Shown: positions 33,997 through 42,935 of the stretch, piece by piece
How positions within the stretch are numbered: position 1 is the stretch's first letter
Layout: every line of letters starts with the position of its first letter
NCBI RefSeq assembly: GCF_030409605.1
Contig: NZ_JAUFQG010000006.1
Location: 310,001 to 374,000, forward strand
Direction: 5' to 3'
From: Simiduia curdlanivorans
Lineage (GTDB): Bacteria > Pseudomonadota > Gammaproteobacteria > Pseudomonadales > Cellvibrionaceae
Length of the DNA stretch: 64,000 bases
Program-made: the position numbers and the translations under genes
The notes under the pieces: model-generated
What the model was told of the DNA's origin: nothing
Database searches by the model: none
What the model saw: the letters and a program-made list of their open reading frames with translations, nothing else

Positions 33997-35661
33997 CTAC
34001 CGAGATCGTGGCTTCAGAAGTCGGCCAATTTTATAACCCTGCCAACCCAGCATACGGGTAGCTGCCATAACGCCGCCCATTAAAGCCCCACCGACACCGG
34101 CGGTGACAACATCCGAGCCGGTGAGGTAGAGGTTTTTGATGGGCGTTTGTGGGTGCAATTTCGTTTGTTTAAAACGTGCCGGCGTGTGATCTAGGCCGTA
34201 GATTTCTCCCACTTCGTTCCATTGAAACCACTGAGTCGACAGCGGCGTTGACAGCTCTGAAAAATCGAGCGCGTCGCGCAATTGCGGCCGATGCTGGTAC
34301 AAAATTTCCAACAAGCGTTCGCTGATCTCCTGTTTTAGGGCATCGTAATTATCGCCCCGCTTACTCCATTGCGTGCCTGTCCAGGCCATAAATTGATCGA
34401 GGCTACCGGTGGTCACAATCTCTACCGTACTTTTGTTTGGATAGTTTTCATCCCATTTCGGATCTTTGGTGGAGGGAAAGGAAATATAGATCAATGGAAA
34501 TTCGCTATTATTGCTCGCCTTCGCCTTTTTCACATTGGTGTCGTGATCGGCATTTGGATAAATCCACAAATTGGTGCTATCCAAACCTAGCGCTTTAGCA
34601 TCGCCCTTAAAGCCAGCATAAAGGCACAAATGCGCGGAGCTTAAGGGTATCGTCATTTTATCGGCCGCAAATTTTGGCTTTGCCGCCTCGGGCAGCAACT
34701 TGTTGACCGTTGGCCAGTAACCCGTATTACTCACCACTTGGCTCGCTAAAATTTCATCGCCATTGTTCAAGCGCACGCCAACTGCTTGGCCGTTTGTCAC
34801 CAGTACTTGCTCGACGCCGGCGTAGGTAAACACCTCGCCGCCGGCTGCTTGAATCACCGGAATAATGCCCTGCGCTATAGCCCAGCTACCACCCACTGGG
34901 TAAGCGGCGCCGGCCAGGTAGTGCTTGGCGACCATGGCGTGCATGAGAAAACTCGACTCACAGGGCGGTAAACCGTAGTCGCCCCACTGGCCCGTTAACA
35001 CGCCGATTAATTTTTCATTTCGAGTGAAGGTTTCCAACACTTGACGCGTGGTTTGAAAAAAATAGGCCGGGAAAAAACGCGGCCTTAATCTGTTGTAGAG
35101 TTTCGCAATACCGAAGGGTAGCGCTTGACCGGCGAAAAACAGCGGTACTTTGCTACTCACCGCTTGCAACAGCGCCACGTAATCTCGAATAGCCTTTTCC
35201 TCGTCCGGAAAATGCTGCACCAAGCCGCTAATAAAATTATCTTTACCGGCGACAAAATTAAAAGTTTCGTCACCCAAAATGATGCGGTCATAGCATTTGT
35301 TCATCGCCGCCCATTTGATATTGCCATCACTGATAACATCAAAAATACGCCGCAAAATCGACCAGCGCTTATGGACTTCGCCAATGTAGTGGACGCCAAC
35401 ATCCCACTCGTAGCCGGCGTTTTCATAGCTGTGGGTGTAACCACCGGCGGTATAGTGTTGCTCTAACACGCAGACCTTTTTGCCTGCCTTGGCCAATAGA
35501 GCCGCCGTGCACAGGCCGCCTATTCCAGAGCCAATCACAATGACATCGTAGTGCGTTGCCGCTCTGCCGGTTCGATAGCGTTTACCTGTTCTCACCGAGC
35601 GCTTGGCCGAGCGCTTCGCACCAGGTTCTTGGTTCGATGTCGCCTGAGTGTTAGCTGTCAC
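33997..35661 (-). CDS. FAD-dependent CrtI/RetSat-like oxidoreductase
   Basis: A 554-residue flavoprotein of the phytoene desaturase/carotenoid isomerase/retinol saturase group. After a basic Arg/Lys-rich N-terminus (about 14-34) comes the dinucleotide-binding motif VIVIGSGIGGLCTAALLAKAGKKVCVLEQ (about 40-68), then AGGYTHSYENAGYEWDVGVHYIGEV; the C-terminal NLYLTGSDVVTAGVGGALMGGVMAA is the FAD-linked family tail. The substrate is probably a polyene or lipid, but no carotenoid genes are nearby. The start is GTG 35661 with AAGGA upstream. It is divergent from a PadR regulator that probably controls it. Confidence 0.86.
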   Translation of the reverse strand: MTANTQATSNQEPGAKRSAKRSVRTGKRYRTGRAATHYDVIVIGSGIGGLCTAALLAKAGKKVCVLEQHYTAGGYTHSYENAGYEWDVGVHYIGEVHKRWSILRRIFDVISDGNIKWAAMNKCYDRIILGDETFNFVAGKDNFISGLVQHFPDEEKAIRDYVALLQAVSSKVPLFFAGQALPFGIAKLYNRLRPRFFPAYFFQTTRQVLETFTRNEKLIGVLTGQWGDYGLPPCESSFLMHAMVAKHYLAGAAYPVGGSWAIAQGIIPVIQAAGGEVFTYAGVEQVLVTNGQAVGVRLNNGDEILASQVVSNTGYWPTVNKLLPEAAKPKFAADKMTIPLSSAHLCLYAGFKGDAKALGLDSTNLWIYPNADHDTNVKKAKASNNSEFPLIYISFPSTKDPKWDENYPNKSTVEIVTTGSLDQFMAWTGTQWSKRGDNYDALKQEISERLLEILYQHRPQLRDALDFSELSTPLSTQWFQWNEVGEIYGLDHTPARFKQTKLHPQTPIKNLYLTGSDVVTAGVGGALMGGVMAATRMLGWQGYKIGRLLKPRSR

Positions 35662-35716
35662 AGCAAAATCCTTATCCGTTAGAGACCGAAGGGAGGCATA
35701 GCCACCACCACGGAAC

Positions 35717-35734
35717 TATGCAACAATTTGCATA
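35717..35734. promoter_or_regulatory. PadR-type operator candidate 1
   Basis: Perfect 7-bp inverted repeat TATGCAA-CAAT-TTGCATA in the gap between the divergent oxidoreductase and padR genes. It abuts the -10 of the candidate minus-strand promoter. Confidence 0.7.
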
Positions 35735-35762
35735 ATGTACGCCACACCGCCAACATATGCAA
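35734..35762 (-). promoter_or_regulatory. Candidate promoter of the oxidoreductase gene
   Basis: On the minus strand, TTGCAT (35762-35757) and TACATT (35739-35734) are 17 bp apart. The -35 lies inside operator 2 and the -10 touches operator 1, an arrangement that would allow direct repression. Confidence 0.45.
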
Positions 35763-35773
35763 TAATTTGCATA
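35756..35773. promoter_or_regulatory. PadR-type operator candidate 2
   Basis: Second perfect 7-bp inverted repeat, TATGCAA-TAAT-TTGCATA, 39 bp (nearly four helical turns) from the first and 44 bp before the padR start codon. Confidence 0.7.
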
Positions 35774-35816
35774 ACCGAACCAAAACGTCACATCAACACC
35801 CCGTTTGAGACCAGCC

Positions 35817-36356
35817 ATGTCACTTAAACACAGCCTACTCGTTATGCTCGCGGAACACCCGGCGTCCGGTTACGATTTAAGTCAGCATTTTAAGGGCTCG
35901 GTGGGCTTTTTCTGGAACGCCAGCCATCAACAAATCTACCAACAATTAAAGGCCCTTAGCGAGGCTGGCTGGGTGCGCTTTAGCACCGAAACACAAGCCG
36001 ACAAGCCCGATAAAAAAATCTATGAACTTACCGCCGAAGGTCGGCAAGCCATGACGCAGTGGTTGCGCGAACCCGCGGAAGTCAATAAATACAAAGACGC
36101 CCTGCTCATCAAGGTCTACGGTGGAGCACATATTGAAGCCGAGGTGTTACAGGCCGAAATCCAACGCCACCAACAGCTACACCAAAAAGGTCTCGCCAAA
36201 CTTAAAGCCATAGAAGAAGAATACCTAGGCCTGAACCGAGACCAACAAAAGGCCATGCGCCTGCCCTACCTCACCTTAAAATACGGTATCAGTGCAGAAG
36301 AAAATTGGCTGCAGTGGGCCAACCAGTGCCTGGAGGCGATCAATGACAATACCTGA
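35817..36356 (+). CDS. PadR family transcriptional regulator
   Basis: A 179-residue regulator from the ATG at 35817. The N-terminal winged helix shows SLLVMLAEHPASGYDLSQHFKGSVGFFWNASHQQIYQQLKALSEAGWVRF, the PadR signature, with the wing at YELTAEGRQAM. The helical C-terminal dimerisation domain (about 88-175) is of the Vir_act_alpha_C type. It probably binds the two TATGCAA-N4-TTGCATA palindromes upstream, repressing itself and the divergent oxidoreductase; the inducing ligand is unknown. The last 14 bases overlap cobB. Confidence 0.9.
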   Translation: MSLKHSLLVMLAEHPASGYDLSQHFKGSVGFFWNASHQQIYQQLKALSEAGWVRFSTETQADKPDKKIYELTAEGRQAMTQWLREPAEVNKYKDALLIKVYGGAHIEAEVLQAEIQRHQQLHQKGLAKLKAIEEEYLGLNRDQQKAMRLPYLTLKYGISAEENWLQWANQCLEAINDNT

Positions 36357-37107
36357 ATCGAAAACGCTTAAATCGAAAACACCTAAATTGAAAACACCCA
36401 AGGTAGTGGTATTAACGGGTGCAGGCATTTCGGCCGAATCCGGTTTAAAAACCTTCAGGGATAACAATGGCCTATGGGAAGACCACAGGGTTGAAGACGT
36501 GGCCACCCCCGAAGCCTTCGCCCAGAATCCCGCCTTGGTGTACCGCTTTTACAACCTTAGGCGGGAAGGATTACTGGATGCAGAGCCCAATGCGGCACAT
36601 TTAGCCTTGAAGGATCTCGAACACGCACTCGGCCATTCATTTTTATTGATTACCCAAAATGTCGACAACCTGCACGAGAAAGCCGGCAGTCGACAACTAC
36701 ACCATATGCACGGGGAGCTGACCAAGGCGCGCTGCACCCACTGCCATCAAGTTTTTAAATGGCAGCAAAATCTCGATGAAACCGATCACTGCCCGGCCTG
36801 TAATAGCCAAGGCAGTCTAAGACCGCACATTGTATGGTTTGGAGAAATGCCGCTATTTATGGATGAAATCTACCAGGCCTTAAGCCAATGCGAGCTCTTT
36901 ATCGCCATTGGCACCTCGGGTAATGTCTACCCGGCGGCTGGCTTTTTTGACCTTGCCCGTCAAAACGGCGCCAAAACCGTCGAGCTAAATTTAGAACCGT
37001 CACTGAATGCCAGCGCCTTTAATGAAGGCCTCTACGGCCCTGCAACACAAGTCGCACCCGATTACGTGCAGCGGCTCATCAACACACTTAGTCCGTCGTA
37101 TTGCTAA
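36343..37107 (+). CDS. cobB: NAD-dependent protein deacylase, class III sirtuin
   Basis: A 254-residue Sir2 enzyme starting at the ATG at 36343 (GGAGG upstream, inside the end of padR). The NAD site is GAGISAESGL (26-35) and TQNVDNLHEKAG (104-115); catalytic His lies in HGEL (H123); zinc Cys are 131, 134, 150 and 153. Y70 and R73 in FYNLRR match the Tyr/Arg pair of Sirt5-like desuccinylases. The first 20 residues contain imperfect KTLK-KTPK-KTPK repeats reflecting short DNA repeats. Its 3' end overlaps the convergent GDPD gene by 20 bp. Confidence 0.9.
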   Translation: MTIPESKTLKSKTPKLKTPKVVVLTGAGISAESGLKTFRDNNGLWEDHRVEDVATPEAFAQNPALVYRFYNLRREGLLDAEPNAAHLALKDLEHALGHSFLLITQNVDNLHEKAGSRQLHHMHGELTKARCTHCHQVFKWQQNLDETDHCPACNSQGSLRPHIVWFGEMPLFMDEIYQALSQCELFIAIGTSGNVYPAAGFFDLARQNGAKTVELNLEPSLNASAFNEGLYGPATQVAPDYVQRLINTLSPSYC

Positions 37108-37960
37108 TAAGCGTATGCAAGCGATCTGGGTAGTCGGTGATGATACCGTCCACACCCATCTCAATAAGCTCTCGCATTTCATCCAAGCTATTCACAGTCC
37201 AAATTTGAACCCGAACGCCGCGCTGTTTCATATCGCGTAAAAAGGATTCGGTAACCACCGTGATAGCGCCCGAGCGCATGGGCACCTGCAAGGCAACACC
37301 GGGCAAATCATACAAGTGTGATAAACCCATTTTTTGAAGAATGACGAGCTTCGTCACCTCCTCTTGCGACATAGACGTTGCCACCGAAGGACAATGCTGG
37401 CGAAATGTCTCCAAGGGCTCAGTGAAAAAGGAGCCCACTAAAACCTGCCCCTGCATATTGCGCTGCTGAATTAATTCGCACAGAGATTCAGCAATACTCG
37501 GGCTCAGCTGCTTAATCTCAATGATGTAGCGAGCGCCCGGCAGCGCTGTGAAAACATCTTGTAGTGCCGGTATTTTTACCCCGGTACCCTGCAGCGGTGA
37601 GCCGCTTAGTTTTTTAAAGCCCAACGCCGCGTCTAAACTTTGCAATTCTTCAAAAGTCTTATCTTTTATAAAACCCGTACCGTCGGTCATATCGTCAACG
37701 GTTTCATCGTGACTTAGTACCAACACGCCATCGCTACTAGCATGAATATCAATTTCAATAACATCAGCAGCGAGCTTATGGGACAGCAACGCCGCCTCTA
37801 GGGTATTCTTTGGCTGCAAGCCTTGGCCAGCGCCGTGTGCTATCACCTCAAAGCCAACATCTTGGTAAAAAGGATGATGAGTGGGTGCCGCCGAAACAAA
37901 AAAGCGCAACCCGGCATAAACTGCTAACAGAGCCACTAAAACCAGTGCGATTTTCTTCAT
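37088..37960 (-). CDS. Glycerophosphodiester phosphodiesterase family protein
   Basis: A 290-residue exported or membrane-anchored GDPD-fold protein, from the ATG at 37960 (GGGAATT upstream). The N-terminal hydrophobic segment is IALVLVALLAVYAGLRFFVSA. The family start reads IAHGAGQGLQPKNT, so Arg of the usual HRG and Glu of PENT are replaced. The metal-site segment VIEIDIHASSDGVLVLSHDETVDD is intact. It would hydrolyse glycerophosphodiesters in the periplasm. It lies 89 bp downstream of nagX on the same strand but is probably not part of that pathway. Confidence 0.83.
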   Translation of the reverse strand: MKKIALVLVALLAVYAGLRFFVSAAPTHHPFYQDVGFEVIAHGAGQGLQPKNTLEAALLSHKLAADVIEIDIHASSDGVLVLSHDETVDDMTDGTGFIKDKTFEELQSLDAALGFKKLSGSPLQGTGVKIPALQDVFTALPGARYIIEIKQLSPSIAESLCELIQQRNMQGQVLVGSFFTEPLETFRQHCPSVATSMSQEEVTKLVILQKMGLSHLYDLPGVALQVPMRSGAITVVTESFLRDMKQRGVRVQIWTVNSLDEMRELIEMGVDGIITDYPDRLHTLISNTTD

Positions 37961-38049
37961 AATTCCCATGGGTATCTGCTGTTCAGACTTGAAAGGCGCC
38001 CATGCTAACGCCTTAGCTAGCCATTGAACAAGCCTTCACCGGCGCGCAT

Positions 38050-39123
38050 CTAGAGCTTTATGTAGATTTTCCGGCTGTGCAGCCACCAAGCCAACAGCCA
38101 CAACAGGCCGAGATGCAAGAGGGCAAACACGAGCGAGGCTAGTTTAGCCGGCATGGCTAGGGCCAAGCACAGAAACAGCGAATCATATAAGGTGCCGTCT
38201 TCTGTAGCTACCAAACTGTAGCTTCGCACCCAAAGCCAAGACAAGGCGTAGATAAACAAGGGGTTTTGCCCCAGTATGGAAAACGGCTGCATTACCCAAG
38301 CGCCTAGCCTACCCCGCTCAAGCACCAATAAACCGGCTAAAAATAGCAACGCCAAACCACCGGTTAACAGCACGTATGCTGATGTCCAGAGGGATTTATT
38401 AATGGGCTCGGGTAAGCCATACGCCACAACAACAGAACAGATACCAACCACAACAAGCCCCAACACCAGCCGCCAAAACGACTGCCCCGATCGCAACCAG
38501 CGCGCGGCTTCAAAGCCGATTAGCACCGTGGCTGTTGCGGCGACAGTGCCCAATAAATTTTCCGGGTCAAACGCCAAGCCTTTGCCCGCCCACAGATGCG
38601 ACTCCCCCAAAACCGCGAGATCAAAAGCGCGAAGAATATTGCCCTCTAACCCGTAAGGGTCGCTCGCACACAAAAGTAACGCCGAGTAAAGCACCAATAT
38701 CGCCGCGATTAACACAAGGTTCCAATGCGGTCGAATGAACACCTGTATATAAGCCGCTAACGCGTATGCAAGACCGATGCGCTGCAAAACGCCGGGCAAT
38801 CGCAAGCTTTCTAAATTCGTTAAAAACGGGTAGTACTCTAGGAATACACCTAGGGCCACCAACATAAACGCCCTGCGGGTGATTTTTTTACACTGCTCGA
38901 AACGCGTTGGCTGTGCGGAAGCCTGCCGGCTAAAAAAAAGAGCCGCACCCACAATAAATAGAAAAAATGGAAACACTAGATCGGTAAACGTCCATCCGTG
39001 CCAATCCGCATGCAAGAGTGGCGCATAAACAGCAGACCAAGAACCCGGGGTATTAACCACGATCATCAAAGCCAAGGTTAGGCCTCGCATAGCATCCAAG
39101 GCAATATAGCGACCTTTTGACAT
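38050..39123 (-). CDS. nagX: NagX-like membrane protein (DUF5009 / HGSNAT-like)
   Basis: A 357-residue polytopic membrane protein of the heparan-alpha-glucosaminide N-acetyltransferase-like family. It starts at the ATG at 39123 (CGGAGTGG upstream) with RYIALDAMRGLTLALMIVVNTPG and the HADWHGWTFTDLVFPFFLFIVGAALFF segment that contains the family's conserved Asp/His. About ten membrane helices follow. In chitin-using gammaproteobacteria nagX accompanies nagP, and its precise function is not settled. It lies 72 bp after nagP and is probably the last gene of the kinase-hex-nagP-nagX operon. Confidence 0.82.
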   Translation of the reverse strand: MSKGRYIALDAMRGLTLALMIVVNTPGSWSAVYAPLLHADWHGWTFTDLVFPFFLFIVGAALFFSRQASAQPTRFEQCKKITRRAFMLVALGVFLEYYPFLTNLESLRLPGVLQRIGLAYALAAYIQVFIRPHWNLVLIAAILVLYSALLLCASDPYGLEGNILRAFDLAVLGESHLWAGKGLAFDPENLLGTVAATATVLIGFEAARWLRSGQSFWRLVLGLVVVGICSVVVAYGLPEPINKSLWTSAYVLLTGGLALLFLAGLLVLERGRLGAWVMQPFSILGQNPLFIYALSWLWVRSYSLVATEDGTLYDSLFLCLALAMPAKLASLVFALLHLGLLWLLAWWLHSRKIYIKL

Positions 39124-39195
39124 CAACCACTCCGTTGCAAAATAAAAAAAGGGCACACAAAGCGCCCTAAAGAAAACTGAAAAACATCAACCAAA

Positions 39196-40512
39196 TTACC
39201 ACTGACGTAGTTTGTGGCCTTTCAATGCATAAAAAAGAATAAAAATATAACAGGGAATCATCACCCAATAGGCCATCTGCGGATTTTCAGACACGGAAGA
39301 GAAGTGACCGTAGGCCAAGGGCAATAAAGCGCCACCAGCTATTCCCATGATTAGGAGTGCAGAACCAGTACCGGTGTATTTACCAAGCCCTTCGAGTGCC
39401 AGTGGCCAAATGGCAGGCCACACCAACGCGTTGGCGAACCCCAGCAAAGCTAAAAACATCACCGTATTGGGTACTGTGGGAATACCTGCCCAGCCAAATA
39501 ATACGCCGCTAATTAAATCCGACGACGGGGAGGCAAACATAACACCGGCGGTAAACACAAGACCCAGCAAAGCCGACATCAACAAGGCGCGCTCTTGACT
39601 CAAATATTTAGGAATAGCAACAACCCCCAATATATAGCCAAGCACCATAAACGACATGGTATAAGAGGTTAGCGAACCAAAGTGCGCCACACCTAAACTG
39701 CGGCCGTAAAGGCCTATAGTATCGCCGGCAATCACTTCCACACCCACGTACATGAATAATGCCAATGCGCCCAAAATAACTTGTGGAAACGCTAAAATGC
39801 CAAGCTTATCTTCTACCTGCTCAGCTTCTTCCTCTAAAGTTAATTCCGCCAGGGGTGAAAGCTTCACAAACGCCGCTAAGCCCAACAGCGCAATAGCCAT
39901 ATAAATATAGGGCGGCACTAAACGGGACGACAGCTCTGCGAGGCGGGTTGCGCGCTCAGACTCAGTCAAGGATGCCAATACAGCGTCATCAAACTGATCC
40001 ATACCAGTTAGAATCCACGCGGTAAACAGTATCGGCACTACGATACCGGCAGCCTTGTTGACCAACCCCATCACGCTGATGCGCATCGCCGCACTCTCAC
40101 GCGGGCCGATACAAACGATATAAGGGTTGGACGCCGTTTGCAGTAATGTTAGGCCAGTGCCTAAGATAAACAGCGCGGCTAAAAAGAGCGCGTAATGACT
40201 CGTTTGGGCCGCCGGAATAAACAACAAAGCCCCAACAGCCATCACGACCAGGCCAATGACCATACCACTTTTGTAACCTGTTTTTTTCAGGATCATGGCA
40301 CTGGGTAGCGCCATAAAAGTATAGGCTATGTAAAAAGCAAAGGTTACAAACAGCGCTTGAAACTCGTTGAGCTCGCAAACAATTTTTAAAAAGGGAATCA
40401 ACGAACCGTTAAGCCACGTCACAAACCCAAAGATAAAGAAAAGTATGCCAATGATGAGCATGGGCACAAAGGTACTTTCTTGCTTCTGAGAAACCACAGC
40501 TGAGGAGCTCAT
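39196..40512 (-). CDS. nagP: N-acetylglucosamine MFS transporter NagP
   Basis: A 438-residue FucP/GlcP-type sugar:proton symporter with 12 predicted helices. FMLIIGILFFIFGFVTWLNGSLIPFLKIVCELNEFQA-type residues at 16-53 are the FHS family start, and MALPSAMILKKTGYKSGMVIGL, LLQTASNPYIVCIGP and FANALVWPAIWPLALEGLGKYTGTGSALLIMGIAGGALLPL are further signatures. Context (GH20 hexosaminidase, sugar kinase, NagX) points to N-acetylglucosamine as substrate. It follows hex by 40 bp. Confidence 0.88.
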   Translation of the reverse strand: MSSSAVVSQKQESTFVPMLIIGILFFIFGFVTWLNGSLIPFLKIVCELNEFQALFVTFAFYIAYTFMALPSAMILKKTGYKSGMVIGLVVMAVGALLFIPAAQTSHYALFLAALFILGTGLTLLQTASNPYIVCIGPRESAAMRISVMGLVNKAAGIVVPILFTAWILTGMDQFDDAVLASLTESERATRLAELSSRLVPPYIYMAIALLGLAAFVKLSPLAELTLEEEAEQVEDKLGILAFPQVILGALALFMYVGVEVIAGDTIGLYGRSLGVAHFGSLTSYTMSFMVLGYILGVVAIPKYLSQERALLMSALLGLVFTAGVMFASPSSDLISGVLFGWAGIPTVPNTVMFLALLGFANALVWPAIWPLALEGLGKYTGTGSALLIMGIAGGALLPLAYGHFSSVSENPQMAYWVMIPCYIFILFYALKGHKLRQW

Positions 40513-40552
40513 ATTACACCTACTCTTATATTTTTTTAGTTTTTAAACGTTA

Positions 40553-42925
40553 CTATTGAACAATAATTTCATCGATATACAAGGTTACAGGAACCATTTT
40601 ACTGTCTTCTGTAGAAAATCGCTGCGCTTGATTTTCTGCTTTCACCTTTAAATAGCGCATGCGCGTCGGCTCAAATTTTAAGCTTGCTGAAACCGACTGC
40701 TCATCAATTTCTGCAGCTGTGGCACTTGCCAGCGCCGACCAGTTCTCACCATCCTCAGACGACCATAACGCTAAGGCAGTCGGCCCATAAAAATGACGAA
40801 ACCTGCCAGCATTAAACCCGAGATTAAACAGTGTTGCTTGAATGGTTTCAGGAAATTCTACGATGGCTTCGAAAGATTCACCTGGAAAAGTGGCCCAGTC
40901 ATCCAACTGAAAAATTTGATCGCGTGCTAAAACACCATCCACTAGCGAAACTTCAGGCTGCGTGTTCCAAGCTCTATCGGCATCAACCTTAAGGGTCACC
41001 TTTGCGCCAACCGCCTTATGTGATTGCAGAGTCAATCGACGCTCTAGATACATCTCACCGGTTAGTTTGCTCTGTGCTCTGGCACGAACGATTGCACCCT
41101 TAGGTAGCAATAGCGGTTCAATATAGAGCTGAGACTGGGCGTTAGGTAAAGAGCCGTCTAACGTATAAAAAATATTAACCTCAGGCATATCATTCGACAA
41201 ATGCACCCTAAAGCCCGCTGCCGAATGACTTACCTGTGCATTCACGACATAAGTACTTTTGGCAACATTCAAACCTTTGGTAGAGAAACGCTCCATTAAC
41301 GCAGGCAAACGTTTAGAAAAGTCTTCCCAGCTGCGCTTAGAAACATCAGTCCAAACAACTTCTGCCAGTGCACTCATACGCGGCAGTACCATGTATTCCG
41401 CTTTCGCTGGCGAGCGCACATACTCAGTCCAAAGATGGCCCTGTGCGCCCAATATTCTTTTCGCCGCATCAGTGTTTTGCAATTGTTCAGGGATAACCTC
41501 AAAACTATAGGTTTCCCGAATCGGGGTTAATCCATGAATCGCCAAAGGCTCGTCAATTGAGCGCGACTGATAGTGATCAAAATACAAATGCGAGCCAGGC
41601 GCCATAATGGCATCATGCCCCTCTTTGGCCGCGTGTATTGCACCTTCGATACCACGCCAGGAGGTGATAGTTGCGCTAGGTGCAACATTGCCTTCGAGAA
41701 TCTCATCCCAGCCGATAATTTTACGACCCATTTTGTTGATCGAGGCCTCAACGCGGCTTATGAAATAACCCTGCAAGGCTAGATAATCTTTGAGACCTTT
41801 TTCCGCCATGATGGCGCTGCAATCTGCACAGCTCTGCCACTGCTCGGTTTTGACTTCATCTCCGCCTACATGAATATAGGGCGACGGGAAAAGCGCTACA
41901 ACTTCGCTGAAAACATCGTCTAAAAAGGAAAATGTTTTTTCAGTAGGACAAAGTACTTCAGGAAAAACACCAAAATTCTTCTGAACGCTAAATTCCTTAC
42001 TGACGCACCCGTACTCAGGGTATGCTTTGAGAATCGCCGACGCATGACCCGGCACATCAACCTCAGGAATGATAGTCACCTGACGCTGCTGCGCGTAGGC
42101 TACGATATCTCTAATCTCGGCTTGAGAGTAAAAGCCACCGAGTTTCTGGCCGTCATATAACCCATCCCGATCGTAGGTATGTCCCACCACGGTTTCATCT
42201 CGCCAAGCGCCAACTTCTGTGAGGCGGGGGTATTTTTTAATCTCAATACGCCAACCCTGATCATCGGTCAAATGCCAATGGAAGTAATTGAGCTTATGCA
42301 TCGCCAACAAATCGATGTATTGCTTGATAAAAGACACCGGGAAAAATGTGCGGCTCACATCGAGATGCATGCCACGATATGAAAAGGCGGGCTGATCTTG
42401 AATATCGACCGCAGGAAGTGGCCAGGCGTGTTTATTTACCGGCGCATTCAGCTCAATATCACTGCCAAATAACTGCCGCAATGACTGTACGCCCCAAAAC
42501 AAACCAACGGCCGTTGACGCCTTAATTTGTACACCTTGCTCGGTTACAGTTAGCTGATAAGCCTCTTTTGCATAGGTTTTATCGTCCAGTATCAAGGCAA
42601 TAGCATTATCAGCCGTTTGATTAGAAACAATAGGAAAACGATAGCCCGTAGCAGGCCCAAACTGCGATTGAATATATTGTGCAATCGGTAACGCATCTTC
42701 CGTTGCTACAATTACCGTTTGCGCATTGACCGAAAACTGCCCTTCAAGCCGTTTTACCGACGCGGGCAATGGAATAATACGAGGGGGTTGTGGCTCCTCG
42801 CTCTGAACAAAATCGCCATTCACAGCCACATTAACTGGCGGCGCAAAAGATTCAGATTTGCCACAGCCAGAGACAAAAACAACAAGTAGTAATACGTAGG
42901 CTAACTTCACAAATGACCTCGTCAT
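40553..42925 (-). CDS. hex: GH20 beta-N-acetylhexosaminidase lipoprotein
   Basis: A 790-residue family-20 glycosidase that releases GlcNAc from chitooligosaccharides. Lipobox FVSGC with Cys at 21 indicates a lipoprotein. The GH20b domain (about 45-175) is followed by the catalytic barrel with WHLTDDQGWRIEI, VDVPGHASAIL and the catalytic pair in HVGGDEV (D356-E357). The C-terminal part (about 600-790) has a chitobiase-C-like beta domain and an F5/8-type carbohydrate-binding-like domain. Start is ATG 42925. It lies 10 bp after the kinase gene. Confidence 0.92.
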   Translation of the reverse strand: MTRSFVKLAYVLLLVVFVSGCGKSESFAPPVNVAVNGDFVQSEEPQPPRIIPLPASVKRLEGQFSVNAQTVIVATEDALPIAQYIQSQFGPATGYRFPIVSNQTADNAIALILDDKTYAKEAYQLTVTEQGVQIKASTAVGLFWGVQSLRQLFGSDIELNAPVNKHAWPLPAVDIQDQPAFSYRGMHLDVSRTFFPVSFIKQYIDLLAMHKLNYFHWHLTDDQGWRIEIKKYPRLTEVGAWRDETVVGHTYDRDGLYDGQKLGGFYSQAEIRDIVAYAQQRQVTIIPEVDVPGHASAILKAYPEYGCVSKEFSVQKNFGVFPEVLCPTEKTFSFLDDVFSEVVALFPSPYIHVGGDEVKTEQWQSCADCSAIMAEKGLKDYLALQGYFISRVEASINKMGRKIIGWDEILEGNVAPSATITSWRGIEGAIHAAKEGHDAIMAPGSHLYFDHYQSRSIDEPLAIHGLTPIRETYSFEVIPEQLQNTDAAKRILGAQGHLWTEYVRSPAKAEYMVLPRMSALAEVVWTDVSKRSWEDFSKRLPALMERFSTKGLNVAKSTYVVNAQVSHSAAGFRVHLSNDMPEVNIFYTLDGSLPNAQSQLYIEPLLLPKGAIVRARAQSKLTGEMYLERRLTLQSHKAVGAKVTLKVDADRAWNTQPEVSLVDGVLARDQIFQLDDWATFPGESFEAIVEFPETIQATLFNLGFNAGRFRHFYGPTALALWSSEDGENWSALASATAAEIDEQSVSASLKFEPTRMRYLKVKAENQAQRFSTEDSKMVPVTLYIDEIIVQ

Positions 42926-42935
42926 CAAATTATTA

